From: Tardiphaga sp052076105
GTDB lineage: Bacteria; Pseudomonadota; Alphaproteobacteria; Rhizobiales; Xanthobacteraceae
Assembly: GCF_052076105.1 (NCBI RefSeq)
Contig: NZ_CP197245.1
Coordinates: 5,518,001-5,582,000 of the forward strand
Direction of reading: 5' to 3'
Length of the DNA stretch: 64,000 nt
Of the stretch, positions 34,252 to 42,256 are shown piece after piece. The position numbers were made by a program, and so were the translations under genes. The stretch's first letter is position 1; every line of letters starts with the position of its first letter. Below the pieces are notes generated by a model that was not told the DNA's origin, ran no database searches, and saw only the letters and a list, made by a program, of their open reading frames with translations.

Positions 34252-34270
34252 TTGGCACGGGCTGTGCTAG
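34252..34270 (+). promoter_or_regulatory. Sigma-54 (RpoN) promoter of the NMT1-type ABC operon
   Basis: TTGGCACGGG … TGCTAG: GG at 34254-34255 and GC at 34266-34267 are exactly 10 bp apart, the invariant -24/-12 spacing. TGGCACG is a perfect -24 element, and the -12 box is GTGCT against the consensus TTGCT. A start near 34279 leaves room for the GGGGGAG ribosome site at 34292-34298 and the ATG at 34305. Confidence 0.7.
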
Positions 34271-34304
34271 CCTGTGCCTGATATTTGATCAGGGGGAGTT
34301 TTCG

Positions 34305-35321
34305 ATGTTTCGTCAGCTGGGTTTGAGCGTGGTGGCGGGTGCAGCATTGCTGGCATCTGCGATGTCCGCGAGCGCCGACACCGATGTCAAATTTGCACTC
34401 GACTGGAAATTCGAAGGCCCGTCGGCTCCCTATTTTGTTGCGCTCGACAAGGGTTACTACAAGGCCGAAGGCCTCAACGTGACCATCGACTCCGGCCCGG
34501 GCTCGGTGGCCGGTATCGCGCGCGTCGCAGCGGGCACCTATCCGATCGGCTTCTTCGACATCAATTCGCTGGCGCGCTTCCGCGACCAGAATCCCGACAA
34601 GGACGTCAAGGGCGTCCTCATGGTCTATGACAAGCCGCCCTTCTCGATTGTCAGTATCGCGAAGTCCGGCATCAACGGACCGAAGGACCTCGAAGGCAAG
34701 ATCCTCGGCGCGCCGGCGCCGGACGGTGCCTTCGCGCAGTGGAAGGCCTTCGTCAAAGAGAACAAGATCGACGACAGCAAGGTGAAGATCGAGAATGTCG
34801 GCTTTCCGGTGCGCGAGCCGATGCTCGCCGACGGCAAGGTCGATGCGATCACCGGTTTCTCGTTCTCGTCCTATTTCAACCTGATGTCCAAGGGCATCGC
34901 CGAAAAGGACATCAAGGTGATGCTGATGTCCGACTACGGCATCGTGCTCTATGGCAATGCCATCATGGTCAATCCCGAATTCGCCAAGGCCAATCCGAAA
35001 CTCGTGGCCGGCTTCGTGCGCGCGACCGTCAAGGGCATCATCGACACCATCAAGGACCCCGATACGGCCATCAAGTCGGTGATGAAGCGCAATGAGACCG
35101 CTGACGAGAAGATCGAACTCGCCCGCCTCAAGATGTCGCTGAAGGATAATTTCGTGACGCCCTGGGTGAAGGCCAATGGCGTCGGCGGCATCGACGAGAA
35201 GCGAATGACCGATGCCATCGATCAGATCGCCGTAACCTACGAGTTCAAGAATCCGAAGCCGAAGGCGGGTGATCTGTTCACGTCGGAATACCTGCCCTCG
35301 GCCGACGAGCGCAAGTTCTAA
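34305..35321 (+). CDS. ABC transporter substrate-binding protein, NMT1/SsuA type
   Basis: 338 residues. The start at 34305 has GGGGGAG 6 nt upstream and begins a signal peptide (MFRQLGLSVVAGAALLASAM, cleaved after SASA). The mature protein opens DVKFALDWKFEGPSAPYFVALDKGYYKAEGLNVTI, the pattern of THI5/NMT1 and nitrate/taurine/sulfonate binding proteins, then GSVAGIARVAAGTYPIGFFD and LEGKILGAPAPDG. The ligand cannot be told; pyrimidine-like, amide or other nitrogenous compounds are suggested by the sigma-54 promoter. First gene of a three-gene importer operon. Confidence 0.88.
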   Translation: MFRQLGLSVVAGAALLASAMSASADTDVKFALDWKFEGPSAPYFVALDKGYYKAEGLNVTIDSGPGSVAGIARVAAGTYPIGFFDINSLARFRDQNPDKDVKGVLMVYDKPPFSIVSIAKSGINGPKDLEGKILGAPAPDGAFAQWKAFVKENKIDDSKVKIENVGFPVREPMLADGKVDAITGFSFSSYFNLMSKGIAEKDIKVMLMSDYGIVLYGNAIMVNPEFAKANPKLVAGFVRATVKGIIDTIKDPDTAIKSVMKRNETADEKIELARLKMSLKDNFVTPWVKANGVGGIDEKRMTDAIDQIAVTYEFKNPKPKAGDLFTSEYLPSADERKF

Positions 35322-35351
35322 GCGTCACGACAGAAGGCCAGGTCGGCGCGC

Positions 35352-36140
35352 ATGGAAGCGTTCGTAGATATCGATGGCGTCACGCTCAAATACCGCGGCG
35401 CCTCGGGTGACATTGTCGCGCTTCAGGATGCGACGCTCAAAGTCCAGCGCGGCGAATTCGCCACGGTGGTCGGCCCCTCCGGCTGCGGCAAGTCCACGTT
35501 GATGCGGCTCGTCACGGGCCTGCACAAGCCAACGGCCGGCACCATCGCCATCGACGGCAAACAGGTGACGGGACCGGTGAAGATGGCCGGCATGGCGTTC
35601 CAGAACGCCAATATGCTGCCGTGGCGCAAGGTGATCGACAACGTCCTGCTGCCGCTGGAAATCGTCGAGCCGTATCGCTCGCAGTTTCGCGCGAAGAAAG
35701 CGGAGTTCCGTGCCAAGGCCGAGCAGCTGCTGGCCACGGTCGGTCTTGCCGGCTTCGGCGACCGCTATCCCTGGGAATTGTCCGGCGGCATGCAGCAGCG
35801 CGTCTCGCTGTGTCGTTCGCTGATCCACGAGCCGGCGCTCCTGATGCTCGATGAGCCTTTCGCCGCCCTCGATGCGTTCACGCGCGAGGAGCTGTGGTGT
35901 GTGCTGCGCGATCTTTGGCAACGGCTGGGCTTCACGGTGATTCTGGTGACGCACGATCTGCGCGAAGCGGCGTTCCTTGCTGATAATATCTACGTCATGA
36001 GCGCGCGCCCCGGTCACATCGTCCAGATCAAGTCGGTAGATTTTCCGCGCCCGCGCGATCTGCAGGTCACCTATGAAAAGGATTTCGGCGACATCGTGCT
36101 GGAGCTGCGCATGAAGATCGCACAGGTGCGCCAGTCATGA
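35352..36140 (+). CDS. ABC transporter ATP-binding protein, NitT/TauT family
   Basis: 262 residues. Walker A GPSGCGKST, Q-loop AFQNANMLPWRKV, signature LSGGMQQRVSLCRSL, Walker B LLMLDEPFAALD, and the switch His in ILVTHDLREAAFL. The MLPWxxxxxNVxLPLE segment is typical of SsuB/TauB-type subunits. Its stop overlaps the permease start by 4 bp. Confidence 0.93.
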   Translation: MEAFVDIDGVTLKYRGASGDIVALQDATLKVQRGEFATVVGPSGCGKSTLMRLVTGLHKPTAGTIAIDGKQVTGPVKMAGMAFQNANMLPWRKVIDNVLLPLEIVEPYRSQFRAKKAEFRAKAEQLLATVGLAGFGDRYPWELSGGMQQRVSLCRSLIHEPALLMLDEPFAALDAFTREELWCVLRDLWQRLGFTVILVTHDLREAAFLADNIYVMSARPGHIVQIKSVDFPRPRDLQVTYEKDFGDIVLELRMKIAQVRQS

Positions 36141-36910
36141 ACCCGCGGACTCTCGAAAAGCTTTCGCCCTGGCTCTTCACCATTGCCATCTTCCTGATCT
36201 GGGAGCTGGCCTGCATCGTTTTCAAGATCAACACGTCGGTGCTGCAGCCGCCGTCGGCTGCCTTTGCGGCGATGTTCAAGCTCTGGCGCGTGTTTCTCTA
36301 TCATTCCTGGGTCACGCTCTGGGTGACCATGGTCGGATTTGCCCTGGCCGTCGGCTTCGGCATCATCCTCGGGCTCGTCGTCGGCTGGTCGCGCGCCATC
36401 TATCGCGGTCTCTATCCGGTGATGATCGGCTTCAACACGATCCCGAAGGTCGCCATCGTCCCGCTGCTGATCCTGTGGTTCGGCATCGGCGAAGTGCCGG
36501 CAATCGTCACCGCTTTCCTGATTTCGTTCTTCCCGATCGTGGTCAATATCGCCACGGGTCTGGCGACTACCGAGCCGGAACTCGAGGACGTGTTGCGGGC
36601 GCTCGGCGCGGGCAAGCTCGACATCATGCTCAAGGTCGGCATTCCGCGTGCGCTGCCATATTTCTTCGGCTCGCTGAAGATCGCCATCACGCTGGCTTTC
36701 GTCGGCACCGTGGTGTCGGAGACGCTCGGCGCCAATGCCGGGCTCGGCTATCTGATCGCGCTGGAGGGCGCCAGCTTCCGCATGGCGAATGTCTACGCCG
36801 CCTTGCTGCTGCTCGCCTTCGAAGGCGTGCTCATGTACGCCGTCTTTGCGGGGATCGAGCAGCATTTCACCAAATGGGCGTTCCGGTCACAGATGAGTGC
36901 AGCCGGCTAG
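36137..36910 (+). CDS. ABC transporter permease, NitT/TauT family
   Basis: 257 residues and about six helices. The permease coupling motif EAA-like loop is seen in EPELEDVLRALGAGKLDIMLKVGIPRALPYFF (about residues 145-176). The start is translationally coupled to the ATPase (ATGA). Completes a one-SBP, one-ATPase, one-permease importer that probably works as a homodimeric permease. Confidence 0.93.
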   Translation: MNPRTLEKLSPWLFTIAIFLIWELACIVFKINTSVLQPPSAAFAAMFKLWRVFLYHSWVTLWVTMVGFALAVGFGIILGLVVGWSRAIYRGLYPVMIGFNTIPKVAIVPLLILWFGIGEVPAIVTAFLISFFPIVVNIATGLATTEPELEDVLRALGAGKLDIMLKVGIPRALPYFFGSLKIAITLAFVGTVVSETLGANAGLGYLIALEGASFRMANVYAALLLLAFEGVLMYAVFAGIEQHFTKWAFRSQMSAAG

Positions 36911-36914
36911 GGCT

Positions 36915-36948
36915 GCAGGACCCGGCCCGGCCAGGGCCGGGTTCCTGC
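36915..36948 (+). terminator. Strong hairpin after the ABC operon
   Basis: GCAGGACCCGGCCC (36915-36928) pairs with GGGCCGGGTTCCTGC (36934-36948) with one bulged T and a 5-nt loop. No T-run follows, so it may stop transcription only partly or protect the 3' end. Confidence 0.55.
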
Positions 36949-37009
36949 TCGCGAAGCGGTTGGTGAGACACCGCCCTTGCGCTAGACTGCAAGGAGTCGG
37001 GCAGGTGCT

Positions 37010-39139
37010 TTGAAGACAGAACACCAAAATTCGTTGAGAACGCTGCAATGGATGATGGCCGCTTCGCTGGCCCTTCCGCTTGCACTGTTTCTGTTTGCGG
37101 CGACGACGTCGTGGGTCTCGACGCGCGAGATCGCCGACCGAGAGATCGAACGCGCGCTCGATGTTGCGCATGAACACGCGTTGAAAGTGTTCGAGACCAT
37201 CGATCGCAGTCTGTCCGAAATAAACGAGATTGTGCGCGGTAGGAGCGACGATGAGCTGCGTGCGCAATCGGACCAGATAGCGGGCCGGCTGAAGCAGCTC
37301 ACTGATGCGCTGCCGCAGCTGAAGTCGGTCTGGGTGTTCGACAACAAGGGCCGTGCGCTGGTCAACAGTCTGGGTCTGACGCTGCCGGATCTCGATTTCT
37401 CGGATCGCGATTACTACAGCGCTCATATCGCAAGCGACGCCGGCACTTTCATCGGTCAATCACTGTTGCCGCGCCCGCCCTATCAGGGGGCGTCATTCTT
37501 CGGTGTGAGCCGCAGGCGGGTCTCGGCCGACGGCAGCTTCACCGGCGTGGTGCAGGCCTCTGTCTTTCCGGAATATTTCAATCGTTTCTATGCGCGCATC
37601 GGCCACGATGCCGGGAGCTTCTTTGCGCTTGGTCTCACCGATGGCTCGGTCCTGGCACGTTATCCGGAGCTCGACCGTGAGGTGCGACTCGATCCCAAGG
37701 GGCCCGTGGGCCGCACACTGTCGGCTCATCCTGCTGGAGGATTGGTCACGCTTGTCTCGCCCGGTGATAATGTCGAGCGCCGTATCGGCTATCAGCAGCT
37801 CGCCAGCTATCCGATCTATGTCGCGGCTGGCCTTGAAACGTCAGCGATCCGTGCGCGCTGGCTACGCACCATCAGCTATCAGCTGATCTTCGGTGTTCCT
37901 GCGACGGCGTTGGTGTTCCTGCTACTGGTATTCGCACTCCGTCGCACACGCAGGCTCAATTTCGAAGCGATGAAGCGGCGCGAGGCCGAAGAGGCGCTGA
38001 AACATGGCCAGCGGCTCGAAGCGCTCGGCCAGTTGACCGGCGGCGTCGCGCATGACTTCAACAATTTGCTGACCGTAATCCGTTCGTCAGTCGATCTGCT
38101 GCAACGGCCAGATCTCACGCAGGATCGTCGTGCCCGCTACATTGCAGCGATCTCCGAAACAGTGAATCGCGCGGCCAAGCTGACGGCGCAGCTGCTGGCT
38201 TTTGCGCGGCGCCAGACGCTGAAGCCTGAAGTATTCGACGTTGGTCAATGCGTACATTCGGTCAGCGAGATTATCGGCACGCTGACGGGGGCACCCATCG
38301 AAATCATGACTCACGTGCCCGATGAGGCGTTGTTCGTGAATGCCGATGTCGGTCAGTTCGAAACCGCGTTGATCAACATCGCGGTTAACGCGCGCGATGC
38401 CATGACGGGCGAGGGGCGGCTGACGATCGCTGTCGGCGCGGCAGAGCAAATCCCTGTTGCGCTCGCCCTGAGGTCTGACGGTTATGTGGCGATCTCCGTA
38501 TCCGATACCGGCGCCGGTATTCCCGCCGATCAGTTCGAGCGTATCTTCGAGCCATTCTATACGACCAAGGAAGTCGGGCAGGGCACTGGCCTCGGACTGT
38601 CGCAGGTGTTCGGCTTTGCCAAACAATCCGGTGGCGAGGTCGTGGTTGCCAGTGAAGTCGGCAAGGGCAGCACTTTCACCCTCTATCTGCCGCGTGTCTC
38701 CGGCGACAGCATCGCGCCGGCGCTGTCGGCGAACGAAGCGCCCGTCGTCGATGGTCACGGCATGTCAGTGCTGGTTGTGGAGGACAATCGCGACGTCGGG
38801 ACTTTTTCGACCGATGCACTAAGCGAGCTCGGCTACATCACGGTGCTGCGGCCGAATGCTCAGGAAGCACTCGTAGAACTCGCCCGCCACGCCACGCGCT
38901 ATGACGTGGTGTTCTCGGACGTGGTGATGCCGGGAATGACCGGTATCGAGCTGGCGCAGGAGATCCGCAAGCTCTATCCGGATCTGCCGGTGGTGCTGAC
39001 CTCCGGCTACAGTCACGTGCTTGCGCAAAACGGCACCTTCGGGTTCGAGCTGTTGCACAAGCCCTATTCGGTCGAACAATTGTCGCGGGTGCTCACCAGG
39101 GCCGGCATCTGGCGCAAGGCTCAGCGCGAGGCCGTCTGA
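37010..39139 (+). CDS. Hybrid sensor histidine kinase with extracytoplasmic sensor and receiver
   Basis: 709 residues, probably from the TTG at 37010 (AAGGAG at 36991); no better ATG precedes helix 1. Helix 1 at about 15-34, a PDC/Cache-like periplasmic sensor about 35-285 (VWVFDNKGRALVNSLG, DFSDRDYYSAH, GVVQASVFPEYF), helix 2 about 288-310. HisKA with H348 in GGVAHDFNNLLTV, ATPase N-box NIAVNARDAM, G boxes DTGAGIP and GTGLGLS, then a receiver with Asp637 in VVFSDVVMPGMTG and Lys in LLHKPYS. No output regulator gene is adjacent, so the partner is elsewhere. Stimulus unknown. Confidence 0.88.
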   Translation: MKTEHQNSLRTLQWMMAASLALPLALFLFAATTSWVSTREIADREIERALDVAHEHALKVFETIDRSLSEINEIVRGRSDDELRAQSDQIAGRLKQLTDALPQLKSVWVFDNKGRALVNSLGLTLPDLDFSDRDYYSAHIASDAGTFIGQSLLPRPPYQGASFFGVSRRRVSADGSFTGVVQASVFPEYFNRFYARIGHDAGSFFALGLTDGSVLARYPELDREVRLDPKGPVGRTLSAHPAGGLVTLVSPGDNVERRIGYQQLASYPIYVAAGLETSAIRARWLRTISYQLIFGVPATALVFLLLVFALRRTRRLNFEAMKRREAEEALKHGQRLEALGQLTGGVAHDFNNLLTVIRSSVDLLQRPDLTQDRRARYIAAISETVNRAAKLTAQLLAFARRQTLKPEVFDVGQCVHSVSEIIGTLTGAPIEIMTHVPDEALFVNADVGQFETALINIAVNARDAMTGEGRLTIAVGAAEQIPVALALRSDGYVAISVSDTGAGIPADQFERIFEPFYTTKEVGQGTGLGLSQVFGFAKQSGGEVVVASEVGKGSTFTLYLPRVSGDSIAPALSANEAPVVDGHGMSVLVVEDNRDVGTFSTDALSELGYITVLRPNAQEALVELARHATRYDVVFSDVVMPGMTGIELAQEIRKLYPDLPVVLTSGYSHVLAQNGTFGFELLHKPYSVEQLSRVLTRAGIWRKAQREAV

Positions 39140-39157
39140 GCCGCCGGGGAACCCGCG

Positions 39158-39182
39158 GGAACCTTCTGATTTCCTTGGCGTT
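39158..39182 (+). promoter_or_regulatory. EcfG-type general-stress promoter match before the BclA-like gene
   Basis: GGAAC (39158-39162), 16 bp, CGTT (39179-39182), the exact EcfG consensus spacing of alphaproteobacterial general stress response promoters. The expected start of transcription falls at about the ATG at 39191, so the mRNA would be almost leaderless. Confidence 0.5.
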
Positions 39183-39190
39183 ATCGCGCC

Positions 39191-41170
39191 ATGAACAAGC
39201 ATTCCGCCAACGAAGCCAAGTCCGCATCAGCATCCGATGCGTCTGATGTGAAGGGGCCGATTGCCGGAGTGGTTGGCAAGAACGGCAAGCATATCGAGCC
39301 GCCGCCGCCCGATGCGGTCGAGCCCGACCCGGAGCTGACGCCGGAAGAGGCGGAGCAGGTGCGCAGGGACTATCTGCTGACGCGGTTCTGGATCACTGCG
39401 CGTGGCTTCTGGGGCAGGTCCGGCGACAAGCTCGCCTGGATGTTCTCTATCGGCTTGGTGCTGCTGATCGTCGCCAATGTCGCGTTTCAATACGGCATCA
39501 ATGTCTGGAATCGCGCGATCTTCGATGCGATCGAGAAGCGCGATGCGGCCGGTGTGTTTCATCTCACCGGCGTGTTTTTTCCGCTGGCGATTGGCAGCGT
39601 GCTCCTTGGTGTCGCGCAGGTATTTGCCCGGATGAGCATTCAGCGCCGTTGGCGGGCGTGGCTGACCGATTCCGTCGTATCGCGCTGGCTCACGGCCGGC
39701 CGCTACTACCAGCTCAATCTTGTCGGCGGCGATCACAAGAACCCCGAATATCGGATCGCCGAGGATCTGCGCATTGCGACCGACTCGCCGGTCGATTTCG
39801 TCTCCGGCGTCATCGCTGCGTTCCTCTCTGCGGCGACCTTCATCGTCGTGTTGTGGACCATCGGCGGCGCGCTTACGCTGAAGGTGGGCGACAGCGTCAT
39901 CTCCATTCCCGGCTTCCTCGTCATTGCTGCGATCATCTATGCCGCCATCGCATCCGGCTCGATCACGGTGATCGGCCGCCGTTTCGTGCAGATCTCCGAG
40001 GACAAGAACCAGGCAGAGGCCGAGTATCGTTATGCGCTCACCCGCGTGCGCGAGAACGGCGAGAGTATCGCGCTGCTCGGCGGCGAAGAGGAAGAACGCG
40101 ACGGTATCGACAAGACCTTTGGTCATGTTCTCAGGCAATGGGCGCGCCTCGCCGGCCAGCATATGCGCACCACGCTGGTGTCGCAGGGCTCGGGCTTGAT
40201 TGCTCCCGTCGTGCCGCTGTTGCTGTGTGCGCCGAAATTCCTCGATGGCAGCATGTCGCTCGGTCAGGTGATGCAGGCGGCGTCGGCCTTCACCATCGTA
40301 CAGAGCGCATTTGGCTGGCTGGTCGACAACTATCCGCGCCTTGCCGACTGGAATGCCTGCGCACGTCGCATCGCCTCGCTGATGATGTCGCTGGACGGCC
40401 TCGAACGCGCCGAACTCGGCGATGGCATCGGCCGCATCCAGCGTGGCGAGACCTCCGACGAGACCATGTTGAGCCTGCATGACCTCTCCGTCACGCTCGA
40501 TGACGGCACGGCTGTGGTCGGCGATGCCGAAGTGAAGATCGAGCCCGGTGAGCGTCTGCTTGTTGCGGGCGAGTCCGGCACCGGCAAGAGCACGCTGGTG
40601 CGCGCCATTGCGGGCCTGTGGCCATGGGGCGGCGGCAGTGTCAATTTCCATCCGGACCGGCGGCTATTCATGCTGCCGCAAAAGCCCTATGTGCCATCAG
40701 GCACATTGCGCCGGGCGGCGGCCTATCCTGCTGCGGCCGAGGACTGGAGCGTCGAACAGATCGGCGAGGCGCTCGACAAGGTCGGGCTCGGCCATCTCAA
40801 GGAGAAGATCGAGGAAGACGCGCCATGGGACCAGACACTGTCCGGCGGCGAGAAGCAGCGGCTCGCCTTCGCGCGATTGTTCTTGCACAATCCCGATATC
40901 ATCGTGCTCGACGAGGCGACGTCGGCGCTGGATGCCAAGAGCCAGGATAAGATGATGGAGCTGCTGATCAAGGAGCTGCCCAATGCGACGGTGGTTTCCG
41001 TCGCGCATCGCGCCGAGCTAGAAGCCTTCCACAGCCGCAAGATCGTGCTGGAGCGCCGCAAGGGTGGCGCCAAGCTGGTTCGCGATATCGATCTCATCCC
41101 GCGCAAGGGCAGGCGCCGCCTGCTCGGACGCTTCCTGCGCCATCGCAAGCCGGCCAGGAGCGCGGCGTGA
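39191..41170 (+). CDS. BclA/SbmA-BacA-like ABC exporter (fused membrane and ATPase domains)
   Basis: 659 residues. A 60-residue polar, Pro/Glu-rich head, then the SbmA/BacA-type membrane domain (ABC_membrane_2) at about 65-370, with NVAFQYGINVWNRAIFDAIEKRD, MSIQRRWRAWLTDSVVSRWL and NPEYRIAEDLR. The ATPase is at about 420-620: Walker A GESGTGKST near 459, signature LSGGEKQRLAFARL near 551, Walker B IIVLDEATSALD. This is the build of Bradyrhizobium BclA, which imports nodule Cys-rich and other antimicrobial peptides, and of YddA-type relatives. A basic tail follows. Role in peptide uptake is by homology. Confidence 0.88.
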   Translation: MNKHSANEAKSASASDASDVKGPIAGVVGKNGKHIEPPPPDAVEPDPELTPEEAEQVRRDYLLTRFWITARGFWGRSGDKLAWMFSIGLVLLIVANVAFQYGINVWNRAIFDAIEKRDAAGVFHLTGVFFPLAIGSVLLGVAQVFARMSIQRRWRAWLTDSVVSRWLTAGRYYQLNLVGGDHKNPEYRIAEDLRIATDSPVDFVSGVIAAFLSAATFIVVLWTIGGALTLKVGDSVISIPGFLVIAAIIYAAIASGSITVIGRRFVQISEDKNQAEAEYRYALTRVRENGESIALLGGEEEERDGIDKTFGHVLRQWARLAGQHMRTTLVSQGSGLIAPVVPLLLCAPKFLDGSMSLGQVMQAASAFTIVQSAFGWLVDNYPRLADWNACARRIASLMMSLDGLERAELGDGIGRIQRGETSDETMLSLHDLSVTLDDGTAVVGDAEVKIEPGERLLVAGESGTGKSTLVRAIAGLWPWGGGSVNFHPDRRLFMLPQKPYVPSGTLRRAAAYPAAAEDWSVEQIGEALDKVGLGHLKEKIEEDAPWDQTLSGGEKQRLAFARLFLHNPDIIVLDEATSALDAKSQDKMMELLIKELPNATVVSVAHRAELEAFHSRKIVLERRKGGAKLVRDIDLIPRKGRRRLLGRFLRHRKPARSAA

Positions 41171-41183
41171 TCCGTGTTTTGAA

Positions 41184-41570
41184 CTAGAAGAAGTTGATCT
41201 TCAGCGCTGGCGACAGGAAGATCGCGATATTCGCGAACAGCCCACCGGCATAGGCAGTCGAGCGCAGTGACGATTGATCCGCGATGTACAGCAGCGCATG
41301 CGCAATCCGAAATGCGAGATAGAGCCCGGCCAGCACGCTCACGGTCGTGGCCGACGCGCCGAAGTTGAGCGCTGCAATGACCGAGACCGCGTAGAACGGA
41401 AAGCTCTCGAAGGCATTCTGGTGCGCGGCATAGGCACGGCGCTTCGCGCCCGAGAGGTTATTGGCGCTGTCGCGCGGTGCACTGTTGTCGCGCGATCCCG
41501 CTTTGGCATAACCAATGATGATCAGCGGCAGCAGTGCAGCAATCAAAATGCTCCAATAGGCAAACGGCAT
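41184..41570 (-). CDS. MAPEG family membrane protein
   Basis: 128 residues, four helices. I start at the ATG at 41570 (MPFAYWSILIAALLPLIIIG), preceded by GGGGAT; the frame is open upstream without similarity. The motif AAHQNAFESFPFYAVSVIAALNFGA is the MAPEG signature (E/NxxxNxxE-FP), and YLAFRIAHALLYIADQSSLRS corresponds to the later helix. Eukaryotic members are glutathione-dependent transferases; bacterial short forms have no fixed role. It ends 13 bp from the opposing exporter gene. Confidence 0.87.
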   Translation of the reverse strand: MPFAYWSILIAALLPLIIIGYAKAGSRDNSAPRDSANNLSGAKRRAYAAHQNAFESFPFYAVSVIAALNFGASATTVSVLAGLYLAFRIAHALLYIADQSSLRSTAYAGGLFANIAIFLSPALKINFF

Positions 41571-41797
41571 CGAAATCCCCCAAATCAAACAGTATGGCCA
41601 AACTGCGTCTTGATGAGCGGTTCCGGTTCCGCTGTCAAACTCAACTGACAAGCGGCATTCTGCTCTCCAGGAACATCGCGCGCGTTGTGCCGTTGTCCTC
41701 GGTACTGAACCAAAGCCGTGAAAGGCAATGGCAAAGTCTGATGCGAGTCCTGCCGATGCGGTGGGGCTAAGCGTCTCTGATTGCGAAGAGAGTCGTG

Positions 41798-42058
41798 ATG
41801 CCAATGTCGATGATGAGTTCACCTGGCATCGATCCCGTCGAGGATCCGCCGATCAAGCCCGGTCAACCCACCGAACCGCCGCAGGAGAGTCCGCCCGGCA
41901 GCCCGCGGCCCGAGGTGCCGTCACCGGTGCACGATCCCGGTGAACCGTCGCGACCGGACGAATTGCCGGGAGATCAACCTGATGAAGTGCCGTTACCGAA
42001 CCCTGATATCAATCCGGGTCAGCAGCCCCCCTACAGCGATGCAGCGGCGGTGATGTAG
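41798..42058 (+). CDS. Small Pro-rich, probably disordered protein
   Basis: 86 residues, from the ATG at 41798 (GAAGAGAG upstream; ATGs at 41804, 41810 and 41813 are alternatives). The product is rich in Pro, Asp and Glu: SSPGIDPVEDPPIKPGQPTE, ESPPGSPRPEVPSPVHDPGEP, RPDELPGDQPDEVPLPNPDI. No helix, signal peptide or domain. Short proteins of this make-up are common hypotheticals in the family, which supports it being a gene. It is encoded over the 5' side of the divergent MAPEG gene's upstream region. Confidence 0.6.
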   Translation: MPMSMMSSPGIDPVEDPPIKPGQPTEPPQESPPGSPRPEVPSPVHDPGEPSRPDELPGDQPDEVPLPNPDINPGQQPPYSDAAAVM

Positions 42059-42256
42059 CGAACTACAGATCGATGGCCTGAACGCGAAATGAACAAAGCG
42101 CGTTTGGGCCATTGTCGTGTCGAAAATAAAAACGAATTTGCATTTGCCTGTCGCCACATTCCGGCCCAATGCATATCAGTTGATCAATTTGCCGATTTGT
42201 TCGGCCGACAAAAATCAGTTTGTTGAAGATCCTTATCCGGGGGCCCAAGGTCTATC

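Noticed and set aside
42176..42192. TTGATCAA considered as an FNR/FixK box
   Set aside because: The 4-bp spacer of TTGAT-N4-ATCAA is missing.
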